Shown here piece by piece: positions 1 through 9,751 of a stretch of DNA of 38,871 bases. The notes under the pieces are model-generated. The model had not been told where the DNA came from. It saw nothing but the letters and a program-made list of their open reading frames with translations, and did not search any database. The translations under genes were made by a program, and so were the position numbers. Each line of letters opens with the position of its first letter. Within the stretch, counting starts at the first letter, position 1. The DNA lies in contig NW_006763299.1 in the NCBI RefSeq assembly GCF_000218685.1, positions 1,938,655 to 1,977,525 on the forward strand. Direction: 5' to 3'. The stretch is from Serpula lacrymans var. lacrymans S7.9 (taxonomy: Eukaryota; Basidiomycota; Agaricomycetes; Boletales; Serpulaceae).

Positions 1-494
1 GGCTGTGAGATAGATACTTGGAAAGCGAGACGCACTCGTTTTCAGCCTGGATACTTCTCAGCTTCTGGTTGGCGATACCCAGATCACGTTCGTATTCCTG
101 GTGAAGCTGAGATTAAAGAATTAGTCTCGAGTTTTTTTGCGGTTGGACTACTTCCTGTACCCCTCCATTACATGGTCCTAATAGTACGTAGAATGAAAGC
201 GCAAATGTACGTACAGCATTCACTTGGTCATATTTTTCTCGGAGCATCTGAAATCTATCCACACGTGCCAGAGGTTAGAGTCTGGAATTTATGTCGAATA
301 TGGAGGTAACGTACTTTTCCTTATATCGTGTCCCTCTGTGGGAAGGCGTTGTCTGTAGGCAATATCGGTAGCAAGAGGTTAAGTTCGCTGAGGGGTGCAT
401 TTGGGCTGTAGTTTAAACTTACCTTTGGTTGTCTATTTCCTGGTGTCTCATCCCCACCGCCAGCGTTCCCTTTGGCTCTTGAATTCGAGGCCAT
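1..494 (-). CDS. 5' part of a small coiled-coil protein gene (runs off left edge)
   Basis: Minus-strand gene whose 5' exons I can follow: exon 1 at 494-423 (24 codons, start MASNSRAK, Gly/Asn/Lys-rich), exon 2 at 247-215 (11 codons, MLREKYDQVNA) and exon 3 at 106-36 (23 codons plus 2 nt, LHQEYERDLGIANQKLRS). Donors are GTAAGT, GTACGT and GTGCGT, and acceptors end CAG. Phases are 0, 0 and 2, so the frame is kept. The spliced peptide has a Glu/Lys/Leu pattern typical of a coiled coil. An in-frame TTG lies upstream of the chosen ATG at 494, but ATG is preferred. The rest of the gene is outside the window. I do not recognise the family. Short coiled-coil subunits of chromatin or cytoskeletal complexes look similar, but that is a guess. 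Confidence 0.55.
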
Positions 495-830
495 TTTCAG
501 ATTCCACAATGTGGACGATGATCTTCAAGTGGCCCGTTGTATGTGTTTGCAGATGAGCTTCTACTCGGACGTGTTCAAAGACCAACTAGGATCTTTCGGG
601 ATTATCCTTTTTGATCAACGGTGAGCGCTTATTCAATTATGGCATCTAGGCGCTTATCGAGCGCTTACAGTCGTGACGCAACTGCAGATATTTGAAAGAA
701 GAAAAAAAAAACTTGTAAGCCTATCTCAGCAATCCTTTTGGTATCTCCCATGGAGGTCAGTTGCCAGATAACGGCACACAAATATGTGTCATACTATTGT
801 TAGACACCAGATGCAACCGGTAAAAGATAT

Positions 831-1127
831 TCACTTGGGCCTCCAGAGGCTCAACAATCGCTGTACAGGTAGCTAGAAAATTGTCAGATGTAGAATAGAG
901 TATAGAGAATATAACTGTGAAAGAATTTGATGAAGAGCTTACCTTTTGCAACAACGATAGACCTGACACTAAGCTCTTAATCTCCAAAAGTGTGAATTTT
1001 GAGGGAAAGATGCCCAGATTTGACCAGATCTCGTGCTGGAAATATTGCGGTTTTGTCCTGAGAAGCGTCAATAGGTAAGCGCCTACAATGCCAGGTACCT
1101 ACCAAGCTAATTGGGGCCCCGAGGTGT
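831..1127 (-). other. Possible remnant of a spliced gene, unresolved
   Basis: On the minus strand a short exon-like stretch at 1127-1104 (acceptor CTCCAG, donor GTAGGT) could join a second one starting near 1058 (acceptor TTCTCAG). A donor GTAAGC near 940 and an acceptor CTAG near 890 would allow a last exon ending in TGA at 831. Two alternative frames both read as plausible peptide (one includes QYFQHEIWSNLG, the other ISLDKTAIFPARDL), so the model cannot be fixed by eye. No family was recognised. The stretch sits between the coiled-coil gene and the transposon block and may be a truncated gene. 510-830 shows nothing that I can support. Confidence 0.2.
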
Positions 1128-1245
1128 CTGGAGAAATGAGAACAATGATGAAGTTGTGACTAGGTGACCGAAACAAGCAATCACACACCAAGATAATGAA
1201 TCAAGGCCCGCCAGCTCCGCTTCAGCACAAACCTCACGCTTGTTG

Positions 1246-1680
1246 ATGGATGAAGATCACACTGGTAAGCACAAAGAGCTCATTAATATTGACAGTTTTA
1301 CTCCCCTAACCCCCTTAACATCTTCAACTTATGTCTCCCATACAAACCAGAAGGCACCATTGCCACACTTTAAAGTCCCAGCCCCCCAAGCCCCCATCAG
1401 CGACATAGTGGACCTCAAAAAGAAAATACAGGCAGCATGTGCGGCTACCAGCACCGGTGCAGCCAGGAACCTCAAGGCAGTGTGTTGTGATCTGGGAATC
1501 ATCAAGCACCATTACACTGCACTCAGGACGTATAAGGGAAAGGCTGTACTCCCTGGCTTTATTTTTACAGGGACGGTCATTGGTGCGGAGTTGTATGAAG
1601 TTCACCCTGAAATTTTGTACATTTCCATTTTTTTATTGTATCTGTCTACTAATATTTTACAGTTTAACTACGTCAATTAA
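1246..1680 (+). pseudogene. Unidentified ORF fragment next to the transposase relic
   Basis: Open frame of about 145 codons starting at an ATG near 1246. The first 60 residues are Pro/Thr-rich and low in complexity. A Lys/Ala-rich middle follows (contains DIVDLKKKIQAACAATS), and the end is AT-rich, hydrophobic and probably non-coding. An overlapping minus-strand frame (1605-1324) also stays open. It lies directly upstream of the DDE transposase relic on the same strand, so it may be part of the same element, for instance its N-terminal region. I see no clear helix-turn-helix. No family was recognised. Confidence 0.25.
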
Positions 1681-1744
1681 CAGATAGACTAACAACTTTT
1701 TATGCACAGAGTAGTTTAGAAAATCATTCATTTCTCAATCTCAT

Positions 1745-2303
1745 GCTCAAAACAAGTCTGGCAAGCCTACTCTTCTCGTCTACAATGGTCACAGATCGCA
1801 CCTGATGACTACCATGATTGATCTTGCTATCAAGAACCAAATCCATCTTCTCTGCCTCCCTCCGCACACCACTCACCGCTTACAGCCTCTTGATGTTGGC
1901 ATTTTTGGCCCAATGCAGAAGGCCTGGTATTGGCATGCAGAGCTGTACACAGCCAAATATGGGACATCCATCGCTCAGCAACATGTTGTGAAAGAGTACT
2001 GGGAGGATTATAAGAGTGCTTTCATCACTAACACAGTTTTGCAGGCCTGGTGCAAATGTGGCATCTACCTCTTCAATCTGAATGCCTTCACAGCCACCAA
2101 CTATGCGCCAAGCGTCTCAATGTTGGCTGTCAACCATGCCCCTACTTTGTACCCGGACAATTGATGGTTGGGTTGATAACCCATCCTCAGATGACCCCAA
2201 TTATTTTTCTGATGATGACAAAGCAATATTATGCAAGCCAACTATTGTTGGCCGCATTGACCATTCTGAGGATGACTCAGACAGTGTCATGCACCAAAGT
2301 TGA
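1745..2303 (+). pseudogene. pogo/Tc1-type DDE transposase relic (5'-truncated, catalytic Asp replaced)
   Basis: The frame from about 1749 to 2164 reads as the C-terminal half of a DDE-superfamily endonuclease of the pogo type. It contains the block PTLLVYNGHRSHLMT, then a hydrophobic stretch ending LCLPPHTTHRLQPLDVG, then a domain ending in WYWHAEL to GIYLFNLNAF. The LxDGHxSH and LPPHTTHxLQPLDV motifs are family hallmarks. Here the metal-binding Asp of DGH is Asn (codon AAT, about 1785), so catalysis should be lost. The region with the first catalytic Asp is absent. After the stop at 2162-2164 the frame continues shifted to 2303 with an acidic Asp/Ser-rich tail (contains NPSSDDPNYFSDDD), which suggests a frameshift. 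It is a dead copy. Confidence 0.75.
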
Positions 2304-2595
2304 TTGGTAGCATGGACAGGTGTCAATAACGAAGCGAATATTCAAAAAGACTCGCCTTTGCGCCACACAGGCACAGTGCCACGTGGAATAGTAATTAATA
2401 TTGCCCTTTTTGAACTTGTGGCTGATCAGCATCACCTCTATTAGGCAATCCAGTCATGCTCACCTTTGCTTTTCCATTCGGTACTTTCGGCATTTCGGCA
2501 TTTCAGCAAATTTTCGCGTCGCCACTGGCTACACATTGCATTGCGCCCTCGCTTTTGTCGTTTCCCTTACTCCCCTTCCTTTGCCTAGCCCCACC

Positions 2596-3138
2596 ATGGG
2601 CCCCTTCCTCTCCTTTTTATTCTCACCTGACGGTCGTTTCTGGATCCCCATTCTAATCCACTTTTTCGTCACCTCCACCCTCCTCCTCCTCATCTTATTT
2701 GCACCCCCACCATTTCTGATGTCACCACTTCCTATCCGCTTCCGTCGCCGATCCGTTGACTACCACATGCCACTGCTAATATCAGCAAAGCCCCGGCGGC
2801 CGGTTCAAATAGGGCAACAGGTCCATCTTTATGATGTCGATCTACCATCATATACTATCAAAACATTGGTCGCTCGTCTTGCCTGGTTGGAGCGTGGGTG
2901 GGTAGTTTTTGAGCTGGAGAAGGTTCATCCCCTTGCGTCGCCCATGTTCATCGCTGTCCCATTCACTTGGGTACACTTATCTTTTGTCCATCATCTTCGC
3001 TACAGCTACACCTATCACACGCTGCCTGGGACTCACTTGTTCCAAATTGGAACTACTCCTCTCCCTCCCTCGTTTGATCAGGTGGTCCAACACAACCAGT
3101 CCATTGGTAAGGCCATGGAACTGTCGGATTTGGACTAG
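2596..3138 (+). CDS. Unknown 180-aa protein with N-terminal membrane segment, inside repeat block
   Basis: The frame is open from 2401, but its first ATG is at 2596 in a strong context (CCACCATGG), giving 180 codons to the TAG at 3136-3138. Residues about 16-45 are strongly hydrophobic (contains ILIHFFVTSTLLLLILF), a likely signal anchor. A basic patch follows (PIRFRRRSVDYH), then a Leu/Val/Trp-rich folded-looking region. I do not recognise the family. It lies between transposon remains, so it could be cargo or an accessory ORF of a mobile element. It may also be a spurious ORF, because overlapping frames stay partly open too. Confidence 0.3.
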   Translation: MGPFLSFLFSPDGRFWIPILIHFFVTSTLLLLILFAPPPFLMSPLPIRFRRRSVDYHMPLLISAKPRRPVQIGQQVHLYDVDLPSYTIKTLVARLAWLERGWVVFELEKVHPLASPMFIAVPFTWVHLSFVHHLRYSYTYHTLPGTHLFQIGTTPLPPSFDQVVQHNQSIGKAMELSDLD

Positions 3139-3381
3139 GTGGTGGATTGGTGGCTCCAGTTTCTTTTTCTTCAGCAGAACATTCATTTATAGTGCGATTA
3201 TTTTTGATTTTTGAATCATTTTTATGGACACATATTTTTTAGAATGCCTGACTGACAATAAAGGAACTGTGTTGATACTGATAGTGTTTTGCCTTGCCTT
3301 TTTTTTACTGCATCTTCCCATGACATCATGATTTTCCTGCTCTCTTTTTGCTATTGGACTTTACTTTATGGCTATACAAAC

Positions 3382-3659
3382 CTGTGACATTACTCACAGC
3401 ATTCATTGTTCTATCCCTTTCTTTTCCTTTTTTTGACAATCTTATCCTGTACTACCTACGCAGGATTTGTCAGCGTACATTCCTTCCTTCATATTCTTTC
3501 TCATTCTTTTTGCACAGCTATACTGTGCATAGCCTACTTTTCTTTTACTATATAAACCCCTGTATTTTACCTTGTAAAAAAAGAACAAGAACTCCAATCC
3601 AGACTTCTTCTCTAATTTCAAGTTCACTACTCTGCTGCTTGTGATCCAGTGTGGTCACA
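3382..3659 (+). mobile_element. LTR-like block, possibly a solo LTR
   Basis: The block starts TGTGACATTA and ends GGTCACA, so TGTGAC and GTCACA form a 6-bp terminal inverted repeat of the TG...CA kind. It holds a TATA-like TATATAAACCCC near 3550 followed by a T- and C-rich stretch, a layout seen in retrotransposon LTRs. I find no target-site duplication, primer-binding site or polypurine tract at either edge, so this is only a candidate. 3660-4150 holds CT-rich and CAG/CAACAG-rich low-complexity sequence with no coding frame that I can support. Confidence 0.2.
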
Positions 3660-4154
3660 ACACTTCCCACTGCTACCACTGTCAACTGCTGTCATCGTCA
3701 CTTCCCATTTTTGAAGTCATTGTCATCCCTTTCGATTAGAGTCCTTCTGAGCACTACAGTTTGTGCGTCAGGAGCCTGCTATCACTGGGAACCTCATCAC
3801 CTTGTCATCCTCGTCGTTCTCAAACCTACCTTGTGCTACAATTAGCAAGGTAGTGCTCATCTATACTCGTCACTAAGCACCTATCTTCTATAAACTCAAC
3901 TATCCCTCCTCCTCAAAACCCACACTCATACACCTCTGGGTTTTACTTTGAAGGATCCTCATACATACCACCCCACAAACAACCAGAGCACCCACTGTTC
4001 TAGGAGGCAAAGCCCATAAACAAGTTCCGTGGAATCTGGGAGGATTGTGTGTTAGTTTGTTTTTGTGTGTGGTTTCCTAACAGCAGTTCTTATCATCGAC
4101 AACGGTGCTAGCTCTGAGGGAACAGCAACAGCAACAACAGCATTGTCCAGCCAT

Positions 4155-4280
4155 CTAGAGACCTAAGGGCCTGGCTTCAAGTAAGCCAGGGCACCCTACC
4201 CCTAGAGGACACAAGGTCCAGCCCGTGGCTCTGCTACTGGTGCAATGTTTTGCTATATGATAAATAATAATAATAATACT
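4155..4280. mobile_element. Terminal region of a transposable element: hairpin near CTAG, (AAT)n tail
   Basis: Read on the minus strand, an 8-bp stem CCTGGCTT / AAGCCAGG with a 5-nt loop is followed 11 nt later by CTAG (4155-4158). That is the classic layout of a Helitron 3' end, and it lies downstream of the minus-strand helicase relic at 4565-6010. Read on the plus strand, the same segment runs into an (AAT)n tail at about 4262-4277, which is typical of a non-LTR retroelement 3' end. The two readings cannot be separated without other copies. Against the Helitron reading, the base after CTAG is A, whereas T is usual. Confidence 0.4.
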
Positions 4281-4564
4281 GTCTGATCAAAATGTTAAGT
4301 CAGTGAACTTATGCTGTCTGTAATGTTTGTTAAGTCTTGAACCCTATGATGCATGTTTGACTTGCTGTTCTGTCATTGAATGTCCTTATAAGCCTTCCTT
4401 AAACTTGTGCACAGTATACTGAATTCAAGCAGATGATTCATTGAATCTTTACAAACATCAACATATATTGTAACATAAAAAGTCTGTGGTATTACATTGA
4501 TAAATGGTTGAGAAATAATAAAAAAGACTGCAGAAACGGTAAAGGATGATAATATGGTCTGATA

Positions 4565-6010
4565 TCAAAACATTTTAATAAAAAGGGTGAGAATTGTGGA
4601 AAAATCTACTTGCCAGACATGGATAAAGCCAGTCAGAATTTTGGGATATACCACATTGACGGTACATCTGTCATTTGAACCATGTGAAAATAACACTTTT
4701 ATTCTCTCTCTTGAAGTGCAGCAAGGCAATGCAATGTAAAGTTGCCCATGTGAAAATACTGGAACACATAAATCCAGCCCGACCTGTGTCACTGATTGGC
4801 CTTGAGACTGGTTGATGGTCATGGCAAAGGCAACATGGGCAGGGAATTGACAATGTGATAGCTTGATGGGCAATTCTTCTGATGAAGGCTCCAATGTCAG
4901 GTATGGAATAAAAGCTATCTTTTCTGCATGTTTTCCTCCCAAAACATGGCATTTCAATACTCTTCCCTTTATCTCTATCAAAATTATGTGTGTTCCATTA
5001 CAGAGTCCATTTAAGGGATCAATATTGCAGAGGAGCATAAGCAGACATTCAGCTTTAAGTTTAAGGTGCGCTTCAGGAAGGCCAGACTTGCAAGGAGTTC
5101 AAGAATTCCATAGGATAATGTTTATGCCCCTCTCCAACCACTTTATCAATTGACAGAGCTACTAACTCCTCTTCAGGGAACCTTGTGAGGATTGCTGAAT
5201 TAAGGTCGCTAATAGCATTATTTTTTGTGGAGAGGATGGTGCAGTGGAGGAAATAACGGTCATCTTGGTCTCTATTTGCGATTCTAGGATAGGTAGTGTT
5301 GACTAATGAGTCTATGGTGTTTTCTGTCATAAGCATGTTGGCTGGAAGCTTGATAGTTCCATCTCCTGCAATTTCACAACCACCACCAACATCCAGGAGC
5401 CAGCTAGCAAAGGCTTCACTTTCTGGAGTCTTATCTAGGCATATATTCTGTGTGAAATAGCAAACATTGGTATTTGTCCACAGTTGTGACCTTCTAGAAG
5501 AGGCAGAAATAATATGTTACCTTGACCCTCTTGGAACAACAGGTGTTGTTTGGCAGAAGTCCCCTCCAAAGACCATTGTAATGCCTCCAAATGAAAGCTG
5601 ATTATCCAAAATGTCCCGCAATGTACAATCCAATGCTTCAATTCCATGATGGTGTTGCATCAATGCTTCATCCCAGACAATAACTCTGGTATGTCTCAAT
5701 ACCTCATGGAGGTCAGAGTTTTTTGGAATCCATGTGGATGCTTCATTCACAGGAATAGGGATTCCAAGGCACAAATGAGCTGTGTGGTCACCTTTTGTCA
5801 TAGGATTAGGAATGAAGACAAAAGAGAAAGAAAGGACATGTATGCCATTAACGCAGAGGCCCTCCAAGAGCAGGGTTACAATCCCAGAGGATGCTACACA
5901 TAGAGCAACATTATAATTATCCCTTGCTCAAACAACAGCAGTAGTTTTATTACAGAGATATGTTTTTCCCCTACCAGTACCTCCAACTGTGACAACACCA
6001 ACAAGACACA
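4565..6010 (-). pseudogene. Pif1-type helicase of a Helitron, degenerate
   Basis: Pieces of a superfamily-1B Pif1-like helicase in order on the minus strand: Walker A as VGGTGRGKTYL (about 5985-5955), then an in-frame TGA at 5930-5928, SSGIVTLLLEG, GIPIPVNEAST, Walker B as VIVWDEALMQHHHG (about 5690), and FGGDFCQTTPVVPRGSR. Next comes a middle domain with DRYFLHCTILSTKNNAIS (about 5250), and the C-terminal part with TINQSQGQSV and the motif-VI-like SRERIKVL near 4700. A stretch between LLLEG and GDHTAHL may be an intron. The pieces are in different frames and carry stops. The Rep/HUH nuclease expected upstream is missing: sequence beyond 6010 is the compound inverted repeat. This is a dead, 5'-truncated autonomous element, and the assignment to Helitrons rests on helicase similarity. 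Confidence 0.8.
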
Positions 6011-6056
6011 GTCTTGGGGCACTGGAGCACAATAAAAACAACACTCAAAAGAAAAG

Positions 6057-6912
6057 GAAGAGGTGGGAGTGGTTACCCATTAGGATTCAACAAGTTAGTT
6101 GTTGGTAGACAACAGGAGGACTTGCTGAGTCCTTCCCCATGTATTGTTCCAATAGACATACCAGCACCTACTTACGCTTCACTTTTGTACTTCTACTTTT
6201 ATTTTCCAAGTCACATGACCAGTCATGTGACCATTTACCTTACTTTTCATTTTCGGACCTTTCCTTTGATTTTCATTCTCCGCTTTAACCTTGTACTATA
6301 GTTTTCACACTGTGCCATGTGGCACTTCCCCTTTTAGTTCAAACTCCACCTTTCTCGTGCGGCGCTGCCTTTATTCTTATTTTAGCTACAAGTATCTCAT
6401 GCAGTGGAGCTGGTCACACGGGCTAGGCCCCATGACATCAGCAGCCACTGCCTCTAGCAACTGTACAGTACATATGTACAAACAAACATGTATTCAGTAT
6501 ATATACAGGAGCAATACATGGGGAAGGACTCAGCGAGTCCTCCTGTTGTATACCAACTAACTCACTGCATCTTAAGGGGTAACCACTCCCTCTTCATCTT
6601 CTCTATAGTGTGTTCCTGTATGCGCCGGAGTAACTAACTCTTGGTTGTTACATGTATTGCTCCTGTATATATACTAAAATACATGAGGTACTGTACAGTT
6701 GTAAATTTTTAAAGTCTGATGTCTAGTATGTGACCGGTCACATGATGAGTCTAGACATTGGTCAGGTGTTGTGTCACATGCCTGGTCATGTGACTATGAA
6801 AAAGTCGAAAATGTAATGTAAAGTAAATGGTCACATGACTGGTCATGTGACTTGGAAAAGTAAAAGTAAAAGTACAAAAAAGTTAAGTGTAAGTAGGTAC
6901 TGGTACGTCAAT
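6057..6912. repeat. Compound inverted-repeat (foldback-like) element
   Basis: Three pairs of inverted segments interlock here. Pair A: about 6061-6150 against 6508-6595 (GTGGTTACCC, ACAACAGGAGGACT, TGAGTCCTTCCCCATGTATT). Pair B: about 6160-6245 against 6795-6912 (TACCAGNACCTACTTAC through ACATGACCAGTCATGTGAC). Pair C: about 6457-6525 against 6648-6702 (CAACTGTACAGTAC, AGTATATATACAGGAGCAAT). No ORF is credible. The structure fits a foldback or MITE-like element, or two copies of one family inserted in opposite orientation. It abuts the broken 5' end of the Helitron helicase, so it probably inserted into, or replaced, the upstream part. Confidence 0.7.
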
Positions 6913-7013
6913 TGTAACACCAGCACTGTGAATAAAGCAAGTTGTTCCCCAATTATGATGAATTGACTGCATGATGGTATCAAAAGCATTCCGCTGCTCT
7001 ACATTATCTTTTA

Positions 7014-7081
7014 AGTAATAATAATACAGTTAAGTGATCAAATTTTATCGAGTCCAAAGTCAGTGAACTTGTGCTGTCTGT
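7014..7081 (+). repeat. Direct repeat of the segment at about 4262-4321
   Basis: AATAATAATA, TGATCAAA, AAGTCAGTGAACTT and TGCTGTCTGT occur in the same order at 4262-4321 and at 7014-7081, with a few substitutions and a short extra piece at 7014. The two copies flank the Helitron helicase relic and the compound inverted repeat, so they may be a duplicated flank or termini of one larger element. Confidence 0.6.
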
Positions 7082-7340
7082 TCTTATAAGCGTGAGAATT
7101 CTTCAGTGTGGCTACAATTTTCACTGTGTTCACTACTGTACTGCTGCTCTGTGTTGCCACAAAAACCACGCGAGCAAAACCAAGCAAAATAAACGACGCA
7201 ACGTGGCTCACATGCGGCATTTAGGACCACCGTCCCCTTCGTTATAGATAAGCGCCAAGCCCTCCGTGTTGCAACAGACATAGTCGCAATCCTGGTCTCT
7301 CAGCAGCCGGATCCCCACTCCATCACCCTCTCCTGCAAAC

Positions 7341-7700
7341 TTGTGCTCAACTACCCCTGCCACCATGTTGATCCACCCACAGCCAACTCAGCTGCTGCTG
7401 ATGATGTCAAAGAAGACCCTTGTTGAGAAGATCCAGAAGCTGTCGGTCCAGCTGAGAGAGGCGAGGTGGGAGCAATATACAATGCAGGGCCATAATACTT
7501 TCATGATGTGTGAGTTGTCGGACGTGAAGGACAAGCTGAATAATATAAGGAGCAAGGGAAAGAAGAAAAAGGGGCTTTGAGTTCACGCTGAGCTCCTGAC
7601 AAGTGCCAAGTCACGTGAGAGGCATGCTGCAGAAGAAGAAGAACGACAAGAGAAGGTGAGAAAAGAAGAGGAAGCCAAGGCTTCAAAAGCAAGAGGTCCT
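7341..7700 (+). pseudogene. C-terminal tail of a pogo-type transposase (fragment)
   Basis: An open frame to 7580 contains EKIQKLSVQLREARWEQ, then a Lys-rich patch (RSKGKKKKGL) and a stop. Just past the stop the frame goes on with LLTSARERHAAEEEERQ and a Lys/Glu-rich coil. A hydrophilic coiled segment followed by an Arg/Glu/Lys/Ala helix is the usual C-terminal tail of basidiomycete pogo-type DDE transposases. No DDE core adjoins it. It may be the tail of the relic at 1745-2303, separated by the nested insertions at 2400-7000, or a fragment of another copy. 7700-8380 shows nothing else that I can support apart from an (AT)n run near 7911-7923. Confidence 0.5.
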
Positions 7701-8381
7701 TGATCAAATCAAGGACCATTTTGAAGCCCATCCTTTTCACTCCCATCTGGAAACAACATGTCCATGGCTGCTGGCTCATTCCCGCCTGGTAGTATTCCAT
7801 TTTCTCCTTTTCCATCATCAAGCTCAAGTATGTCTCAAAATTCTCAAAATTTGTCATATTATATACCAAATACTTTCATACATAGTAATAATAGAATGTT
7901 TAGTAGCTAATATATATATATATATTCCTGGCTTGTATTATTTCCACTGATGCCCTAAAACTTGAAATGATGTACATACGAGCAGCCTTAGGACTTAGAG
8001 AAAATTTTATTTTGGCCAAGTCCTTGCCAATGAGCTCCACCTGGTTTCGTTTGTGAGTGCCGTCGTGACTCAGTGTGACCGAAAGTTGCAGAACCATTCC
8101 AAAAGGTGTGTCATCATTTTGGTTTCATTCCGCTGCACTAATGCCTCAAATTCTTGCTTATTCTTCTACATAAACAGCTAGAAAACTAAAAATTCTATCT
8201 ACTGGTCAAGTTCCGACGGTCTCAAGCTCAACGAATAGTGAGTTATTCAACTTCTCCCCAGACTACTAATAAAACTAAGTGAAACTCAGCCGCTGCCCGA
8301 GAGGCTATAGAAACGACTTTATTATTTACCTAAGTGAAACTACAATAGATGTTAGTTTAAGGTGATCTCTAATAAATGTAA

Positions 8382-8856
8382 TGTAACATACCTCAGCTGC
8401 TGCCTACTCGCTACAGTATAATGACTCCTAGGAGAACAATGGTTACTCCATGGAGTGGTGGCTATGCTCCATGGAGAACAATGGCTGCTTCGGCAGAGAC
8501 CGGGTTTATCCGGTTTTGTCAACTACCTATTGTCCAACGATAGTATCCTATTGGACGGAGTTAGATTTTCGTTGTGCCGATAACCGGCAGTCAGTTGTCA
8601 GAGTCTAACCTCGAGGATCGGCAGGAGGTCGTTAGTCTTTCGTGTGGGCTTAGTTTGATATTCCAACTCAATTAGAGGTCAGCTCAATCCCATTAATTAC
8701 GGTCTATCGATCTAGTCCCCCAATGTGCAGTAGACTCCTTTTCATCTTGCACTCAAAATTTATCTTATCAGTCGGGGTTGTTCTATTGATAGGAGGAACG
8801 ACCGTCTTCCTCCTCAATGGTATGCCTAGGGGAGACTAGGGTTGTTGTTATCTACA
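8382..8856 (-). mobile_element. Probable 3' LTR of a retrotransposon with adjoining polypurine tract
   Basis: A 475-bp block begins TGTAACATAC and ends ATCTACA on the plus strand (TGTA...TACA termini). Next to it, at 8857-8866 on the minus strand, is GGGGGGAGCG, a polypurine tract that fits priming into an LTR starting TGTAGATAAC. The element would therefore read right to left and this would be its 3' LTR, with only a short internal remnant beyond it. Inside the LTR the 12-mer GGAGAACAATGG occurs twice (8431, 8473), as do CCATGGAG-centred palindromes. No second LTR was seen. 8870-9750 has no gene that I can support. Confidence 0.4.
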
Positions 8857-9751
8857 CGCTCCCCCCAAATCTTGACCGCGTCTCTGGTTTTGGGACAACA
8901 ATCAGGAAGGTGAGGATCATGAGACTGTTTTGTATCCCGAGCACACGTCGAAAATCAATGTTGATGTGAGTTTAAATCCCACACGGCATCACGAGATTCA
9001 TAGCAAGGCAAAGAAGACCAAATGGAATGGCTGGTATATCCCAACGGATTCCGTTACATGTCAAGGCCATCTTCATGTTAAGGTGATCTTTGTCACGTAT
9101 GCCATTGAACTTTTCTTCCTATAGTACTACTTAGTTACTAGCACTGCGTGTTATTCAATTTGGCACAAACCAGTGTCCGTACAATCAACATAACTGAACC
9201 ACGGAAAATGTTGTGAAGAAACGGCCATGGGGCATCGGCTAGACCACTTCTTAACCTGAAAATTCTGAAATCATACTCAACAGAACTGGTTTCATGGAAC
9301 TCTCCTATCAGCATTGATAATAACGAGACAAATTAGACATTTCAATCTTCTTGTCTAGAACAGTGGAGCATTTGAGCTAGATATGGTCACGAACTTCGAC
9401 CGCAGTCAATCAGTCATGCCTCTTCTTGTCAAGAGAATGAATATGGTAGGCCGCATATTACCGGTAGGCAGAGGGAGACTCCGAGGATGAGATTACTGAA
9501 ATCACTGAAAGGCGCTGGCTAGGTGTCATGACATCGAAAAGAAGTTCGCAGGCCATTACTGTTCAGGAGTTCGTATAGCCAAGCTAGTGGCAATGAGTGA
9601 TTCGGCCATAAATCGCCCAGGCTGTGAAGGGCATACAAGGTTAGTATGCATGTGCACAAAGGACCATCGGGCTGTCGGGGCGATACGCATTTGGCTAGTC
9701 CGTGCGATTAAGAACAGAGCCATGTACAATGAAGCCGTAATAGGTCTCATT

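Noticed and set aside
4080..4280. CRISPR-like or satellite array
   Set aside because: The short CAG/CAACAG and AAT runs are simple repeats. There are no spacers, and a fungal genome is not expected to carry CRISPR.
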